Shown: positions 11,949 through 21,172 of the stretch, piece by piece
Layout of the letters: the number at the start of each line of letters is the position of its first letter
Position numbering within the stretch: the first letter of the stretch is position 1
DNA from: Stachybotrys elegans
Lineage: Eukaryota > Ascomycota > Sordariomycetes > Hypocreales > Stachybotryaceae
Length of the DNA: 64,000 bases
Direction of reading: 5' to 3'
NCBI GenBank assembly: GCA_020746835.1
Contig: JAGPNK010000001.1
Coordinates: 3,782,001-3,846,000, forward strand
Notes under the pieces: generated by a model
What the model saw: the letters and a program-made list of their open reading frames with translations, nothing else
The model's database searches: none
What the model was told of the DNA's origin: nothing
Program-made: the position numbers and the translations under genes

Positions 11949-13595
11949 ATGTCTGCCACCGTGCTCCATCTCCTCAACGACGCCTTCCCCGGCAAGGTCG
12001 TCACCTCGGGCTCCGACGCCTACGATAATGAGACCAACACCCCCTGGTCGCAGACGTGCTGGAACCCAGCAGGCGCCTACGTGCAGCTGAGCAGTGCCCA
12101 AGAGGTGGCCGAAGCCCTCAAGATTGTCAACAAGACGGGCACAAAGTTCTCCGTCCGGGCCACCGGTCACAACCCTAACGCCGGCTTCAGCAGCGTCGGG
12201 CCCGAGGGTGTCGTTCTTGACGTTCGCCGCCTACAGTCCAAGACGCTGAGGGAGGATGGCATCGCAGAGGTCGGCGCCGGCAACCTCTGGGGCGAGGTCT
12301 ACAAGTGGCTCGAGGACCAGAAACTGTCGGCCATTGGTGGTCGAGATCGCCAGGTAGGCTTGGCTGGCTTCTTGCTTGGAGGTAAGGGGAGCCCATTTCC
12401 GCTTCTTCTTTCGTTCGTCCCATCCACAGCTTGCTTACGATATGGGTGTCGACAGGTGGCATGGGAGCTTTCCCCAACCTCTACGGACTGGGGGCTGATG
12501 GAATCAAGAGCTTCGAGCTGGTCCTTGCGGACGGTTCCATCATCAATGCCAACGCCAAAGACCATCCAGATCTCCATCGTGCCCTCAAGGGCGGCGGCTC
12601 CAACTTTGGTACGATCTGAGACCCATTTTCAAGGCAAGAGAAAGTGCTGACATGAGTCAGGCATCGTTACTCGCTTCGACCTTGACACGCACCCTTTGAT
12701 TAAGGTCCTGTACACCATCAAGCTCTTCAACCCTTCTGACTATGAAAACATCATCAGGGCAACAATCTCTGCCCAGGAAGCCATGGAAAAGGACAACAGG
12801 ATAGGCCTCTTCACTAACTTCAACAACGGGTTCGTTGCCGTAGGCTTGCTGTATGCCGACTGGCCCGAAGAACAACCCCAGGCCTTTGAACCCTTTGAGA
12901 AGCTCGAGAGTTTGATGACGACGCTGGTTCCCCCGACACGTGGTACGCTGCTGTCGCTTGCTGAGACCATGGGTCATGCCCAGGAGCCCAAGAAGTGTGT
13001 CCCTAGTATTCTCCTCTCATACTTTTGACTCTGACGAAGTATGGTGTGGCAGGAGGCGAATTGGCAGCGTCACAACAAAGGTCTCGTTTGACCTTTACGC
13101 CCAGGTCTACGAAGCCTGGACCGAAATCACCAAGACGCTTCCCGAAGGGATGGTCTTGCACTACACGATCCAACCTGTAGGAGAGGCTGGCGTTGAAGCC
13201 GGCCAAGTCCGTGGCGGCAGCGCCATGGGCTTGCAGAAAGTCCCCCAATGCTGTGAGTCAAAGCATCCCTCTTGATGCAGAGGGATATCCTCTTCAGAAG
13301 CTAACCCCTTTCTTCAGGGTGGGTTTTTACGTGCGAATGGCCACAGGCAGTCAGCGACGAGGCAGCCGAGCGTGCCATCGAGGAGATCACCGACAAGACG
13401 AAGCAGATGGCGCAAGAAAAGGACCTGTTGCTGGACTTGATGTGCATGAGCTTCGCCACGGCCGGGCAAAAGGTTCTCTCGAGCTACGGCGCCGATAGCC
13501 TCCGCATGCTGCAGGAAACGGCTGCCAAGTACGATCCCACGGGCGTTTTCCAGAACCTGCAGAACGACGGTTTCCTGTTGAAGAACAGCGTCTGA
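11949..13595 (+). CDS. FAD-linked oxidase (berberine-bridge / 6-hydroxynicotine-oxidase-like)
   Basis: Oxidoreductase of the PCMH-type FAD-binding family; substrate unknown. Exons: 11949-12381, 12456-12608, 12661-12994, 13053-13252 and 13318-13595; 465 aa, frame kept. The FAD domain includes RATGHNPNAGFSS, where His74 sits at the position that carries the covalent flavin in this family, then GGMGAFPNLYGLGAD and ALKGGGSNFGIVTRFDL. The C-terminus GADSLRMLQETAAKYDPTG matches the BBE-like tail. There is no signal peptide, unlike many secreted fungal BBE enzymes, so a cytosolic location is likely. It is divergent from an NmrA-like reductase. Together they look like a small accessory metabolic pair, but no scaffold synthase is nearby. 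Confidence 0.88.
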
Positions 13596-14270
13596 TAGGG
13601 AGGGATCGTCGGCAAACCTATGGTTTGTTGGGATCTCGACCATCTTGACGAATATGGGGATTCCCGTTCCTGTACTCCGATGGCATACCTAGTAGACATT
13701 AGTGGCTTTTCAAGATGTCATAATATACGCAATCAGAGTATGAGGCTGCTCATGAGAAAGAGGAAGAGAAGGGTTTGATCAAGATTGAAAATACAGGGTA
13801 GGATGTGGTTGCAGCACGTGACTGCCACTTACAAGAAACTACTAAATCAGCCCACTCCACTCTGATGTCGTTGACGCAGAAGCTGCCACTGGCCTCGGCA
13901 CCTGTCAAATCCAACGTTTGGCGGCAACCAGGGCTGGGCATTTAGTGCAGGTATTATTGTGCACAGGTAGGTATGTATATTAGTACCTACCCGTATGAGC
14001 ACAAATTTCGACTTGTCTTTGTTATTTGTTCCATGTTCTGGATAGGTACTTGTAAGGTAGCAATAAACAATCCTCGGCCTTTGCAGTGGAGTCGTGACGT
14101 TTAAGACCCGGCGTGTCGGACATGCAACAATCCCGTCGCCCGGCAGACCCATCCATTCATTCCCTCCTCCGGCCTCAATCGAGAGCTCTTCCATCCTCTT
14201 CATCCTCCGTCCGTCCACCCGCCCATCCATCCGCCAAGAAGACCGCACTCCTCCATTCACCTCGCTCGCA
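13596..14270. other. Intergenic: 3' flank of FAD oxidase and promoter of FAR-17a-like gene
   Basis: No supported gene. It contains another tract of GTACCTA/TAGGTA-like sequence (about 13965-13995), similar in flavour to 9612-9662. C/T-rich sequence precedes the next start (14150-14268) and is probably 5' UTR. An in-frame ATG at 14094 could extend the next protein by 59 residues but reads as low-complexity leader. Confidence 0.45.
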
Positions 14271-14981
14271 ATGGCGCCTCCGAGCCATCGCCTCCAGAGG
14301 CTGACATCGCCCTCGCCCTCCTTCTCCCTGCTCCACCACGCCATGGGCCTCGCCTCCTTTGCCAACAGCTTCTACTTCCTCACCCAGTGGGACACGCCTC
14401 TATCCTCGTCGTACGGATGGCACTTTCAGTTCCTCACCATCATTGGCCTCGCCGCCTCCACGCTGGCCTTTGCCCTCGCCGCCCTGGCCGACCTCACCAT
14501 GAGCCGCCAGCTCTTCCAGGCCAAGAACGCCGTCGCCGTCATCGCCACGCCCCTCGAGGCCGTCATCTCCATCCTGTACTGGGGCATCCGCCTCATCGAC
14601 CCCGCCATGCTCTTCCCCCCAGACTTTGCCATCCCAATGGGCGCCGACCTGGGCTTCCACCTGGCCCCGGCCGTCTTCCTCAGCCTCGACCTGATCCTCT
14701 TCAGCCCCCCCTGGACCATCACCGTCTATACCACCATGGCTCTGAGCACTGGCTTCGCCTTTCTCTATTGGTACTGGGTCGAGCTGTGCTTTAGCAAGAA
14801 CGGCTGGTATCCGTACCCTTTGTTTGAGATGCTCTCAACAGTACAGCGGGCTTGTCTCTTTACCTTTGCCGCTGCCCTGGTGACCCTTTCCTCGGGCATG
14901 CTGAAATGGGTGTACGGGTGGGTGAACGGGTATGAGAGTGCCCGCAAGGAAGCACACAAACCTCTGAAGAAGATTGAGTAA
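14271..14981 (+). CDS. FAR-17a/AIG1-like integral membrane protein
   Basis: Single exon, 236 aa. About six hydrophobic segments fill the protein (for example LTIIGLAASTLAFALAALA, VFLSLDLILF, ITVYTTMALSTGFAFLYWYW, ACLFTFAAALVTLSSGML). This is the layout of the AIG1/ADTRP family, of which the human members hydrolyse fatty-acid esters of hydroxy fatty acids using Thr and His residues. WDTPLSS and GFHLAP supply candidate Thr and His residues, but assigning them as catalytic is inference. The basic C-terminus RKEAHKPLKKIE faces away from the membrane. ATG 14271 was chosen because it directly precedes conserved-looking sequence. Confidence 0.8.
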   Translation: MAPPSHRLQRLTSPSPSFSLLHHAMGLASFANSFYFLTQWDTPLSSSYGWHFQFLTIIGLAASTLAFALAALADLTMSRQLFQAKNAVAVIATPLEAVISILYWGIRLIDPAMLFPPDFAIPMGADLGFHLAPAVFLSLDLILFSPPWTITVYTTMALSTGFAFLYWYWVELCFSKNGWYPYPLFEMLSTVQRACLFTFAAALVTLSSGMLKWVYGWVNGYESARKEAHKPLKKIE

Positions 14982-15314
14982 TCGTCATCGAACCACAATT
15001 CCATAGATATATACGATTCATAAAATATAGCCTGACTTGTATAACCCAACAGGCAGCCTGCATAACATACTGATATCATGAGCGTGGCCGCCTCCTTGAA
15101 CCAACTGGTGCAAGTCGTTTAGGGTAGGCTCCCAGTATCCACATCCATCACCCTACAGCGGGGTTCTAAACAAAACCACACACTCATTCTCACTTGAGAG
15201 CCTCATCTCATCCCGTCCACCAACCCTTTCTCTCTCTCTCTCTCTCTCTCTCTCCCCCGTACCATAACTCAAAAAATAAGAGTTTTTTTTTTTTTTTTTT
15301 TTAAAAAACCCAAA
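14982..15314. other. Intergenic with (TC)n and poly-T tracts before Sld5
   Basis: The short gap between FAR-17a-like and Sld5 genes on the plus strand. It holds a CT dinucleotide tract (about 15231-15254) and a run of about 20 T at 15283-15302, directly before the Sld5 start codon. Nothing else seen. Confidence 0.6.
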
Positions 15315-16115
15315 ATGGACATTGACGATATCCTCCGCCAGGTCGACCCCGGCCACCATGGCATCCCCCGCGAGATGCGCGACCTCCAGTCCCTGACGCG
15401 TCACTGGGTCGCCGAGAGGACAGCCCCCGAGCTTCTCGAGTGAGTGAGCAGAAGCCATGTCGCTTGACATGTTTGGTGTATTTGCGAATACTAAACAACT
15501 ACAAGATGGCCTCCAGATGGCCTCTTTGAGCGCGTCAACGCGAGCATAAAGGCCCAGATTGAAAAGGTCGAGGAGATGACGGGCGACATGGACCCCAAGA
15601 CCAACTTTGCCCTCATCGTCATCCAGACAGAGCTCGAGCGCTACAAATTTCTCGTCCGCAGCTATCTCCGAGCCCGCATAGCCAAGGTGCGTTCCCCTCA
15701 TCAAATCCTCCTCCTCCTCCTCCTCCTCATGGACGACTCACTCACACACAATCAGATCGACAAGCACACCCTCCACTACCTCTCCAGCGAACAGCTCCGC
15801 GAGCGCCTCTCCCCCACCGAGCTCGCCTACGCCACGCGCCACCAGGCCCTGCTGCACAACCACTACCTCTCCTCCTTCCTGGGTTCATTCCCCCCGCAGC
15901 TGCAGAACCTCAACGACACGGCTGGCAACGTCAGCATGATTGACGCCCCGGACCTCGACACCACCGTCTTCATCCGCATGCTCCGCTCCGCCGAGGTCCA
16001 CGGCCAGGGCACCGACGCCGATGTCTCCCTCAACGCCGTTGCCGGCGACGTCCTCATCCTCCGCTGGTCCAGCGCCAAGCCCCTCGTCGAGGCTGGCCAG
16101 GCGGAGCTGGTATGA
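15315..16115 (+). CDS. sld5: DNA replication complex GINS subunit Sld5
   Basis: Subunit of the GINS complex, part of the CMG replicative helicase in the nucleus. Exons: 15315-15439, 15506-15686 and 15756-16115; 221 aa, the usual size. The N-terminus [11 protein letters not shown] is followed by [27 protein letters not shown] and [37 protein letters not shown], the alpha-helical GINS core. The C-terminus [22 protein letters not shown] matches the small beta-rich end of Sld5. The second intron (15687-15755, 69 nt) has no in-frame stop, so its retention would insert 23 residues; I removed it because the family sequence is continuous across it. A CT tract and poly-T lie in the leader. Confidence 0.92.
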
Positions 16116-16923
16116 GGGCGCAGAGTGAGAGAGACTGGTTGCTATATCCAGCTCGGCACATGCGTTGAGAGGTCCCCCCCTCCCTCCCTCCCTGCCCCAT
16201 CTCAGCCATCCATGTAGCTCGGAGAGCCGCAGAAGGCTCCATTCAAGCCTCGGGTCGTGCATCCAGAGTCATTGGAGCATACTGTTCCGACACACCATCA
16301 CGAGGTCACTCGGGTAGAGTCGGGACAAAGGAACGGATGCGGATAGCGATGCACGCAGCGACCACACGACAACCGCGTCAGGCCGCGCCATATTGGGCAG
16401 CCGCAAACTATGATGCTGGAGCGCCGCAGCAGGCCGCCATGTCTGCCTGCTATCCGGGCATTATTCGTGCCATCTGGTGACATTCTGTCGATGTGGTCAG
16501 ATATGGCTCATACACATGTATTTGGCTTACGACTTATCTAGCAGCGGCTTGTTAACAGATGGTGAGCTGATGATGGATGCGGAGCCCGTTGGAAGATCTT
16601 GACAGTCACAAGAATTGGCTCCATGCACTTGTCAGTGTATCACGGGAGTAACAGGCTTTGTGTGGTAGGAAAACAAGCAAGCGAGCCATGAGCTTTCGCG
16701 GTCTTTTCTAGATTCTAACTGTATTCATATGCTTCATTCCACTTCTGTGGTATCCGGATTTTCCAAACGCCAAATGTTCCCTCATGTAAATGTCGTAGTT
16801 CATCAATGGTGTCGTTGTACGGCAAAAGATTCTTCGACTTTGAGCAATGGTCAATACCATGCTAGTGCATAGGGCAGGGTTCATCATGCCTAATCATAAA
16901 GGAGAAGATTCCATCATAACCAT
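16116..16923. other. Intergenic between convergent Sld5 and the large unknown gene
   Basis: 3' flanks of two convergent genes. No coding frame supported and no notable repeat beyond a CCCTCC run near 16180. Confidence 0.5.
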
Positions 16924-19647
16924 TTATTGGTAGCCGGCCTTCTTCATAGCTCTCAGATATGGCGGGACAATGGCCGTCATGAGACCGACCTCGATGACTC
17001 GCTCCTCACGAAGGCCGAGGTAGCCAGCCGTAGGAGACGAGAATGTGCGGCGGTGCTTAAAGGTAGAGTGGGGGCGCGGCCACGGGAACTTTGGCCGAAG
17101 AAGAATGCTGCGACTCTTCTGCCTGTGGAGAGCAAGAATGGTTTGCAGGGACTCGCTTCGAGGCCTGACAGCAAGAGCTCCAGTCTTTGCCGGACGCAGC
17201 TGGGATGTCGAACGTGTCTTGAGCGCATCGAGCTCTGAGGGGGGAGCGAAATAATCACCCATGTTTTCCTGCTCATCCAGTGTACGCTCTCCCGGCATAG
17301 CCACTACGCTTTCCTCCGTATGTGGTGACTTCAACTCTGACGTCTTGGAGTGATGTACATCGGAAGACTCAGGAAGCTTAGCAATGTCCTGAGACACCAT
17401 AACGTAGCTGGTCTCGGTCACGACTGTTTGGCTGTCAAATTCGTCATCAACTTGCCTGTCACCGGCTTCGTGAGAGTCATGAGACGGGACGGAAGGTGCT
17501 TCGTTCGCAGTGCTTGGCAGCTCACTCATGGCTTCAGCCACTGGAGCGGCAGCATGCCCAACAGAGGATCCTTTCTGGAACGGGGGCAAGGCATCATCAG
17601 ATCCAATGACCTCTTGGGGAGCGCAGGGCTGTTTTGACGGCGCCTCCACTAATCGCGGAGCAAAAGGACCGGTGGGTACAAGCGGGATGTCCATGGGTTG
17701 CTTCATCAGGTCGTACTGAGGCCTAGGTTGGTTCTCATCAACGAAAAGAACGCCGTAACCAGCCGAATTTCGGGTAGAGATACGAGTGGACTGGGGGGTA
17801 ACGAGAACGCTGTCATGAGGGCTGAGGCTATCTGTATCAACGAGGCTCGGGGTAGAAGAACCATCGGATAGATAGGAATCGTCAGAGATCATGTGGGCCA
17901 TGTATCCGTGTGCGTCGATGAGGTCCGCATTGGATGCTTTGGGCCTGGGCGACGGAATCGTCTGCGTACGGAGATTGGACAGGCCATGCTTCTTGTAGAT
18001 GGACTGCTTCGTAGGGGTGCTTGGTGCTTGGCTGGGCGTGGATGGTCTTGGATCAAAGTAGCTGCGGTTGCGTTTCAGCGTGCCGCCTCTGGTATCCATG
18101 ATGGTGAGGTTGGGGAGAAGGTCGGAGGAATCGATGGAGCAAGTGTCCTTGCAAACCATGATGATATCGGTCCGGATACGATCTCGTATCCTTGAAAGGA
18201 GGAACTCGAGCTCAGGCGATGATTCTTGCACGCCTTCACGAGCAGGTTGCTTTTCGCCAATGACGGTATCCAGGATCAGATGCCCACGCTTGTGCACCGT
18301 GAGCTTGATGGATGCACCGCTCTCGGAGAGAACATGCCTGAGACCCGACTGGAGACGAACCAGCATAGCATCGGTGGTCCTACGGTGGTTGGTTATGGAA
18401 GAGTCAAGAGACACGGCTAGAGGATTTCGAAGTTCGTGACCATAGGCCTCGATCTTGCGGACTTTGAGCGTCAAGTCGTCGACATCATAGAGCTTGTTGT
18501 CAGAGAAATCGCGAACATCCTCCAGCTGTGTTCGGAGGCGGGCAACGAATTCAGGGAAATCAAGGTGCGAAGCATGGTCAAAAATGACGCGGCTGCTCTG
18601 GATGCGGCGCGACAGGTGACTGTAATCGGGCCCGATATTATTCCTTATCTTGATGAGGGCATCAAAAGCGCCATCAGCAAAGTGCTGGCAACCGTGGCTG
18701 TCTTGGTAGCCATCGCAGTCGTCGTAGCCGTCGCAGTCGTCGTGGTCCTGGTCGAACTGACGCTTCCGGGTCTCGAAGTCAGCCTCGAGGATACCGGAGG
18801 CCTTGGAGAAGAGGTCCTCGCCCAAGAGCAGTGTTAGAGGGGTGGTCTGCAGACTTTCAAGCTTGAAAGAGTTGCTATGGAATTTGCCATTGGAGGACTT
18901 GGTCCTCAGGAACAACTCGATGACATAGCCAGGCAGGTGGACAAAGCCGGGGTCGAATCGATCCCATGGGACGCAGCATAGGGACTGCGGAGACCCGAAG
19001 GATGGCCGGCTAGTCAAAGGAAGAGGCTGGGGCTGGAGGCTTTCGGGCTCCGAGTCGGCAGACCACCGGAAACCCGGGTCGTGTCGGAGCAGAAACTGGG
19101 ACACGATAAGCCGAGCCTCCCAGACAACCTGCCTCTCCCACTGCTCGTCGACAATACTGTCTTGGAAGGAGGTGAAAGTCTGGTCCGCCCAGCGAAGGGC
19201 GCTCCGCTCGATGCAAAAGTTGATTTGATAGCGCATGGGTTTAGCGGAGATGGACTGGGGTGTCTGCTGTAGTGGGTCCATTGCGGTGCTGTCTCTTCGG
19301 GTGATAAGTTCTGCGGAGCAGTGCTGCAGGTGCTGCAGCAATGCCTGACATAGCTGATCTGAGGGCTCAAAGTTCGGTGAAGCTTTGAAATCAAACTGGT
19401 GGCTGGTCTGCAGCGGGTGAGGGAATTTTAGCGAAAGGTGGACACGCAGGCCCTTGGAGGGCGTAGAGAGAAGCTGGTGAGAAGTCGAGGGACGCGAAGA
19501 GGTGGCGGCGGCAGACTTGTCCTTTCTCCTGCCGACCAGAGGGAAGCTCCTCTTCGTTCCTAGGAAGCGAAAATGACCGTGATGGCCCGTACTGCCGCCG
19601 AGGGTCACGGGGGTCAGCGGCCGGGAGGAGTCCGAGTCAGGCATCAT
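16924..19647 (-). CDS. Large uncharacterised fungal protein, single exon
   Basis: A continuous frame of 907 codons from ATG 19647 (MMPDSDSSRPLTPVTLGG) to a stop at 16924. The same frame is open to an ATG at 19716, adding 23 residues; I prefer the downstream start because the extension lacks the Ser/Pro-rich character that follows. The first half (about 70-520) is mixed alpha/beta and looks globular, with paired Asp-rich repeats DDCDGYDDCDGYQD near residue 340. The second half is Ser/Thr/Pro-rich and probably disordered. The C-terminus has basic stretches (RPKFPWPRPHSTFKHRR) and ends REERVIEVGLMTAIVPPYLRAMKKAGYQ, which could be an amphipathic segment. No domain recognised; no signal peptide. 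The function is unknown. Confidence 0.78.
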   Translation of the reverse strand: MMPDSDSSRPLTPVTLGGSTGHHGHFRFLGTKRSFPLVGRRKDKSAAATSSRPSTSHQLLSTPSKGLRVHLSLKFPHPLQTSHQFDFKASPNFEPSDQLCQALLQHLQHCSAELITRRDSTAMDPLQQTPQSISAKPMRYQINFCIERSALRWADQTFTSFQDSIVDEQWERQVVWEARLIVSQFLLRHDPGFRWSADSEPESLQPQPLPLTSRPSFGSPQSLCCVPWDRFDPGFVHLPGYVIELFLRTKSSNGKFHSNSFKLESLQTTPLTLLLGEDLFSKASGILEADFETRKRQFDQDHDDCDGYDDCDGYQDSHGCQHFADGAFDALIKIRNNIGPDYSHLSRRIQSSRVIFDHASHLDFPEFVARLRTQLEDVRDFSDNKLYDVDDLTLKVRKIEAYGHELRNPLAVSLDSSITNHRRTTDAMLVRLQSGLRHVLSESGASIKLTVHKRGHLILDTVIGEKQPAREGVQESSPELEFLLSRIRDRIRTDIIMVCKDTCSIDSSDLLPNLTIMDTRGGTLKRNRSYFDPRPSTPSQAPSTPTKQSIYKKHGLSNLRTQTIPSPRPKASNADLIDAHGYMAHMISDDSYLSDGSSTPSLVDTDSLSPHDSVLVTPQSTRISTRNSAGYGVLFVDENQPRPQYDLMKQPMDIPLVPTGPFAPRLVEAPSKQPCAPQEVIGSDDALPPFQKGSSVGHAAAPVAEAMSELPSTANEAPSVPSHDSHEAGDRQVDDEFDSQTVVTETSYVMVSQDIAKLPESSDVHHSKTSELKSPHTEESVVAMPGERTLDEQENMGDYFAPPSELDALKTRSTSQLRPAKTGALAVRPRSESLQTILALHRQKSRSILLRPKFPWPRPHSTFKHRRTFSSPTAGYLGLREERVIEVGLMTAIVPPYLRAMKKAGYQ

Positions 19648-21172
19648 GTCGCGTGTTGGAGCAGCAAGCAAGAGCAGTGTGCGGGAGTCTTTGGTGGCCC
19701 AGCACGCCAGGGCCAAGTAGCAGAGGTGTTGGTGCGTGGATGAACCCTAAGCCCCAAGTATAAGGTCCATGGAGAAGAAAGAAGAGGAAGGAAAAAAAAG
19801 GAAAATGCCGTGACGTCTGAGGTTTCTTTTCACAACAGAGCAAGAAGACAGACGGGATCAAGAGGAGAAGGGAGGAGAATGTAAAATCAAGCGAGGCTGG
19901 AGAGAGAGATATGCATCTGGTCTCGGAAGATCTGACGGCCCAACCCCAAGGGACACCCCGGAGAGCAGCTGCTTCTGCTGCGCGCGGGCGCGCGTGTGGT
20001 GTGCTTGTGCTTGTGCCGAGGGTGCGTGCAGCGAGTGGGAGCGAGAGGCGGGGGTCGTGGGCTGGACCGGCCCTGTCTGCCTGTCTCAGTTGTGGAGAGG
20101 CCCGTCCGTCATTGTGGTTAGGCTGGGATCATGCCACGACAAAATCCCGGTTTGTCTGGCGCGCCAAGTCACACCACTCACGACGCTGCATTCGCCTGCC
20201 TTGTTCCCTGCGCAGCCGCCATCGGGCTCGGCGAGAGGGGTGAGGAGGGGAGAGGGGAGGGGGAGGGGGAGGAGGAGGGCTCAGCCGTGGTTCGATGATC
20301 AGCAAAGAATGAAGGCAGCATCACGATGTGCGCGTGGGAGGATGCGGATGGAGGATCATCGGGCACGAGGTGACGTTGGAGTGACTGAGGCGCTGAGTCA
20401 GGTGTTGGGAAATGTTCGAGCGCACCTTCCATAGTCGAGCACGTTATGCAGTGTCCACCTCGTGCTCTGAGCTTCCTGCCTCCCGTTCGGCCGTTCTTCC
20501 CGATGGACACGCTATCTGCATAACCACGTAGCCACTACTCCATATTTCGCCCCTACCAGAGCTTTCCCCTCCCACTTTGGTGCTATAAAAGCTTGACTTC
20601 CTGGCCCATAAGAGGCACTTAGCTGCCGCAAGCTATAGCCATCGTCGAATCGGAACCAGAGTTTTTGTCAGATCCCTCTCCTGCGGGTTTAGTTTTGATT
20701 CTCCATTTTCCCATCGACCTCGCCAAGATGAGGCATAAAAAAAAAGGTGCAGTTTTCTTTTTCACAAGCACGACAAGCAACTCACCGTTGTCTCGCTTCA
20801 ATTCCTCTCGGTGACAATTCATCCACCCCGGAACCGTGTCCTCGACGCGTCGTCGGTCTGGACCCGACCCTTCGGAAACCGTTGCAGGGGCCTTCCTGAC
20901 TACTAGGTATTAATTAAAAACGTGGATATCCTGGACGCTTTCCCTGTCCCGCTGGTGCTTCTGTTCATCAAGGGTTGCTGGGATGATGAAGAGTTTTCCC
21001 CCCCTCCCGTGGTGATGCCATCAGTTATCAACTGATATATAGTCTGGGTTCAATGTAAACAAATCTGAACGCTGCCATCTGGTAGCAGACTTGATTCACC
21101 GTGATATCGATATCTTGCCCGGTCTCCGAGGCAATGAATATATTGAAATGAGGAGCCTCGCTCTCCCTTGCT
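19648..21172. other. Intergenic, 1.5 kb: promoter of the large unknown gene
   Basis: No supported gene. It includes an alternating CG tract (about 19978-20000), a purine-rich GAGGGG mirror-like tract at 20236-20281, a TGAGTCA motif at 20394-20400 and a TATAAAA at about 20583. Short frames are chance-like. The right end is the 3' flank of the HET gene. Confidence 0.45.

Noticed and set aside
14094..14270. N-terminal extension of the FAR-17a-like protein
   Set aside because: The extension is low-complexity Ser/Pro/Arg sequence before a start that immediately precedes family-like sequence; probably 5' UTR.
20394..20400. TGAGTCA as a second Gcn4/CPC1 target
   Set aside because: It lies about 750 nt upstream of a protein of unknown function with no link to amino-acid synthesis; similar motifs also occur in introns (51863, 35270), so chance is likely.
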